The position numbers and the translations under genes were made by a program. From Neorhodopirellula lusitana (lineage in GTDB: Bacteria; Planctomycetota; Planctomycetia; Pirellulales; Pirellulaceae), in the NCBI RefSeq assembly GCF_900182915.1, contig NZ_FXUG01000010.1, positions 1 through 64,000 on the forward strand: a stretch of DNA of 64,000 nt. Direction: 5' to 3'. The first letter of the stretch is position 1; every line of letters begins with the position of its first letter. Below, one piece after another: positions 63,121 through 64,000 of this stretch. The notes under the pieces are model-generated. The model searched no databases. It worked only from the letters and a program-made list of their open reading frames with translations, and was not told the origin of the DNA.

Positions 63121-64000
63121 TCAAGCGTGATCGGCTTGAGACGGAAAGCGAACGTCAATCGAAACGATTTCACCACGACGATCAAAAAGCGATTTGGATT
63201 CCGCTTCACTTAAGTACAAGCCACTGCGTTGGACAGGTTCTCGATCGGTAAAATGAATCGTCAGCTCCGCGTGGTTATCGCGACGATACAAGATCGGAAC
63301 CTGGCAAAGCGTCAGCGCAAAACACCCTGCCGGCACCGCCATCGACACTCGGTGTCCTCGCAAATCAAAATACTCAAGGGCGGAATCCTGATCGAGAAAC
63401 TCGGAATCTTCAAAGAAGATCGGATCAAACCGCAGCAGTCCCTCCTGAACCCGAATCCCGAGCTCATCCCAGCGGGATAGCACGTCTTCTTTCACTTGGC
63501 CGGTCATTCCCGGCTGCTGCACTCCAGCACCTTGCGGGGTATGCGAATAAGGATCGGTTGGGAATGCACCGTATTGCAAAGGCGTTTTGGTCAGCCCAAT
63601 GCCGTCTCGAATCTCACGATAGTGTTTCAGCAACCGACTCAAAACCGCTGGATCACCACGCTCACCCAAACGACGCTCGTCGATGCAATGCTCCATCACT
63701 ACCAACGCAAGCTTGGAAACCATGTGCCAGTAAATCGACCCTAAACCTTCGTAACCAAAGAATGTTCCGGAGCGACCAGTGAAGTGGCGATGCCCAAATG
63801 TCGCTTCAAAAATCGCCAGCAACAACTGCCGCTCGTGTTGAACCAGCTTTTCGTACGCTTGGTTGGATTCCAATTGATCCAGAGCGTCGTTCAGATCGTC
63901 CGCGTTGCTGAAGTCACCGCAAAAGTGAACGCTGCCGTTGACATCCGCATGCACGACCGAGGTGTCCCCGTCAAAAAGCAACTTCGGGATCAACAATGAC
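63121..64000 (-). CDS. C-terminal part of a large unknown protein (cut by window edge)
   Basis: At least 293 residues are visible and the frame is still open at base 64000, so the gene begins outside. The block GRSGTFFGYEGLGSIYWHMVSKLALVV (given in parts: GRSGTFFGYEGLGS and IYWHMVSKLALVV) and GVGLTKTPLQYGAFPTDPYSHTP-like text (GLTKTPLQYGAF, FPTDPYSHTPQG) are distinctive and probably family hallmarks, reminiscent of large planctomycete glycoside phosphorylase-like proteins, but I cannot name the family with confidence. No signal peptide can be judged. The C-terminus is complete. Confidence 0.7.
   Translation of the reverse strand, partial: SLLIPKLLFDGDTSVVHADVNGSVHFCGDFSNADDLNDALDQLESNQAYEKLVQHERQLLLAIFEATFGHRHFTGRSGTFFGYEGLGSIYWHMVSKLALVVMEHCIDERRLGERGDPAVLSRLLKHYREIRDGIGLTKTPLQYGAFPTDPYSHTPQGAGVQQPGMTGQVKEDVLSRWDELGIRVQEGLLRFDPIFFEDSEFLDQDSALEYFDLRGHRVSMAVPAGCFALTLCQVPILYRRDNHAELTIHFTDREPVQRSGLYLSEAESKSLFDRRGEIVSIDVRFPSQADHA

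Noticed and set aside
1-64000. tRNA or rRNA genes
   Set aside because: No cloverleaf with GTTC-type T-loop and CCA-side stem, and no rRNA-like block, was noticed on either strand by eye; a dedicated scan was not possible.

Overview
The window looks like a chromosome segment of a marine planctomycete close to Rhodopirellula (Pirellulaceae). Evidence: two DUF1559 pilin-like proteins, a very large ThuA / PVC-type dehydrogenase / cytochrome c fusion, DUF1080 and PQQ-propeller secreted proteins, an AraC-type XylR-like regulator, many Gfo/Idh/MocA- and lipoprotein-type genes, moderate GC and wide non-operonic spacing. No rRNA, tRNA, CRISPR array or intact insertion sequence was recognised.

Layout. 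0-8.3 kb: accessory genes (ankyrin lipoprotein, DUF6508 protein, OafA-like acyltransferase, DUF1559 pilin-like protein with a 54-aa lipoprotein) separated by repeat-rich spacers, including a possible group II intron domain V remnant. 8.3-14.9 kb: secreted PQQ-propeller, DUF1080, GH43-like and TPR proteins, with an unusual run of unrelated degenerate minisatellites (periods 20, 16, 23, 19 and 18 bp) between genes. 14.9-20.4 kb: a three-gene type I secretion-like operon (ABC, HlyD, TolC) whose ABC ATPase has lost its canonical catalytic motifs. 20.7-25.8 kb: dabB-dabA inorganic carbon uptake genes with a divergent HTH regulator. 26.0-28.7 kb: a fasciclin protein followed by an ECF sigma factor and RskA-like anti-sigma factor, the same trio as mpt70/83-sigK-rskA of mycobacteria.

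28.8-53.1 kb: a large energy module: phosphoglycerate mutase, GlgX debranching enzyme, alpha-glucan phosphorylase, phosphoketolase, a P3-type H+-ATPase, a P1B metal ATPase, an OprB porin, a UbiB/ABC1 kinase, a LOV-like multi-PAS histidine kinase with a LuxR-type regulator, and an NtrC-family activator. At least five transcription units here carry a GG-N10-GC sigma-54 type -24/-12 element at plausible distance upstream, so I read the region as a sigma-54 regulon that mobilises glycogen through phosphoketolase and couples it to ion pumping. This is the most interesting system in the window.

53.2-64 kb: a right-to-left cassette of DUF1559 protein, small lipoprotein, Gfo/Idh/MocA oxidoreductase and the 1462-aa ThuA/dehydrogenase/cytochrome c protein, divergent from an XylR-like regulator with a palindrome in the shared promoter; then an NHL/SMP-30-like secreted propeller and a gene cut by the right edge. 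A 112-114-bp palindromic dispersed repeat occurs twice in opposite orientation (14.8 and 45.9 kb). All functions are inferred by reading the sequence; no database search was run.
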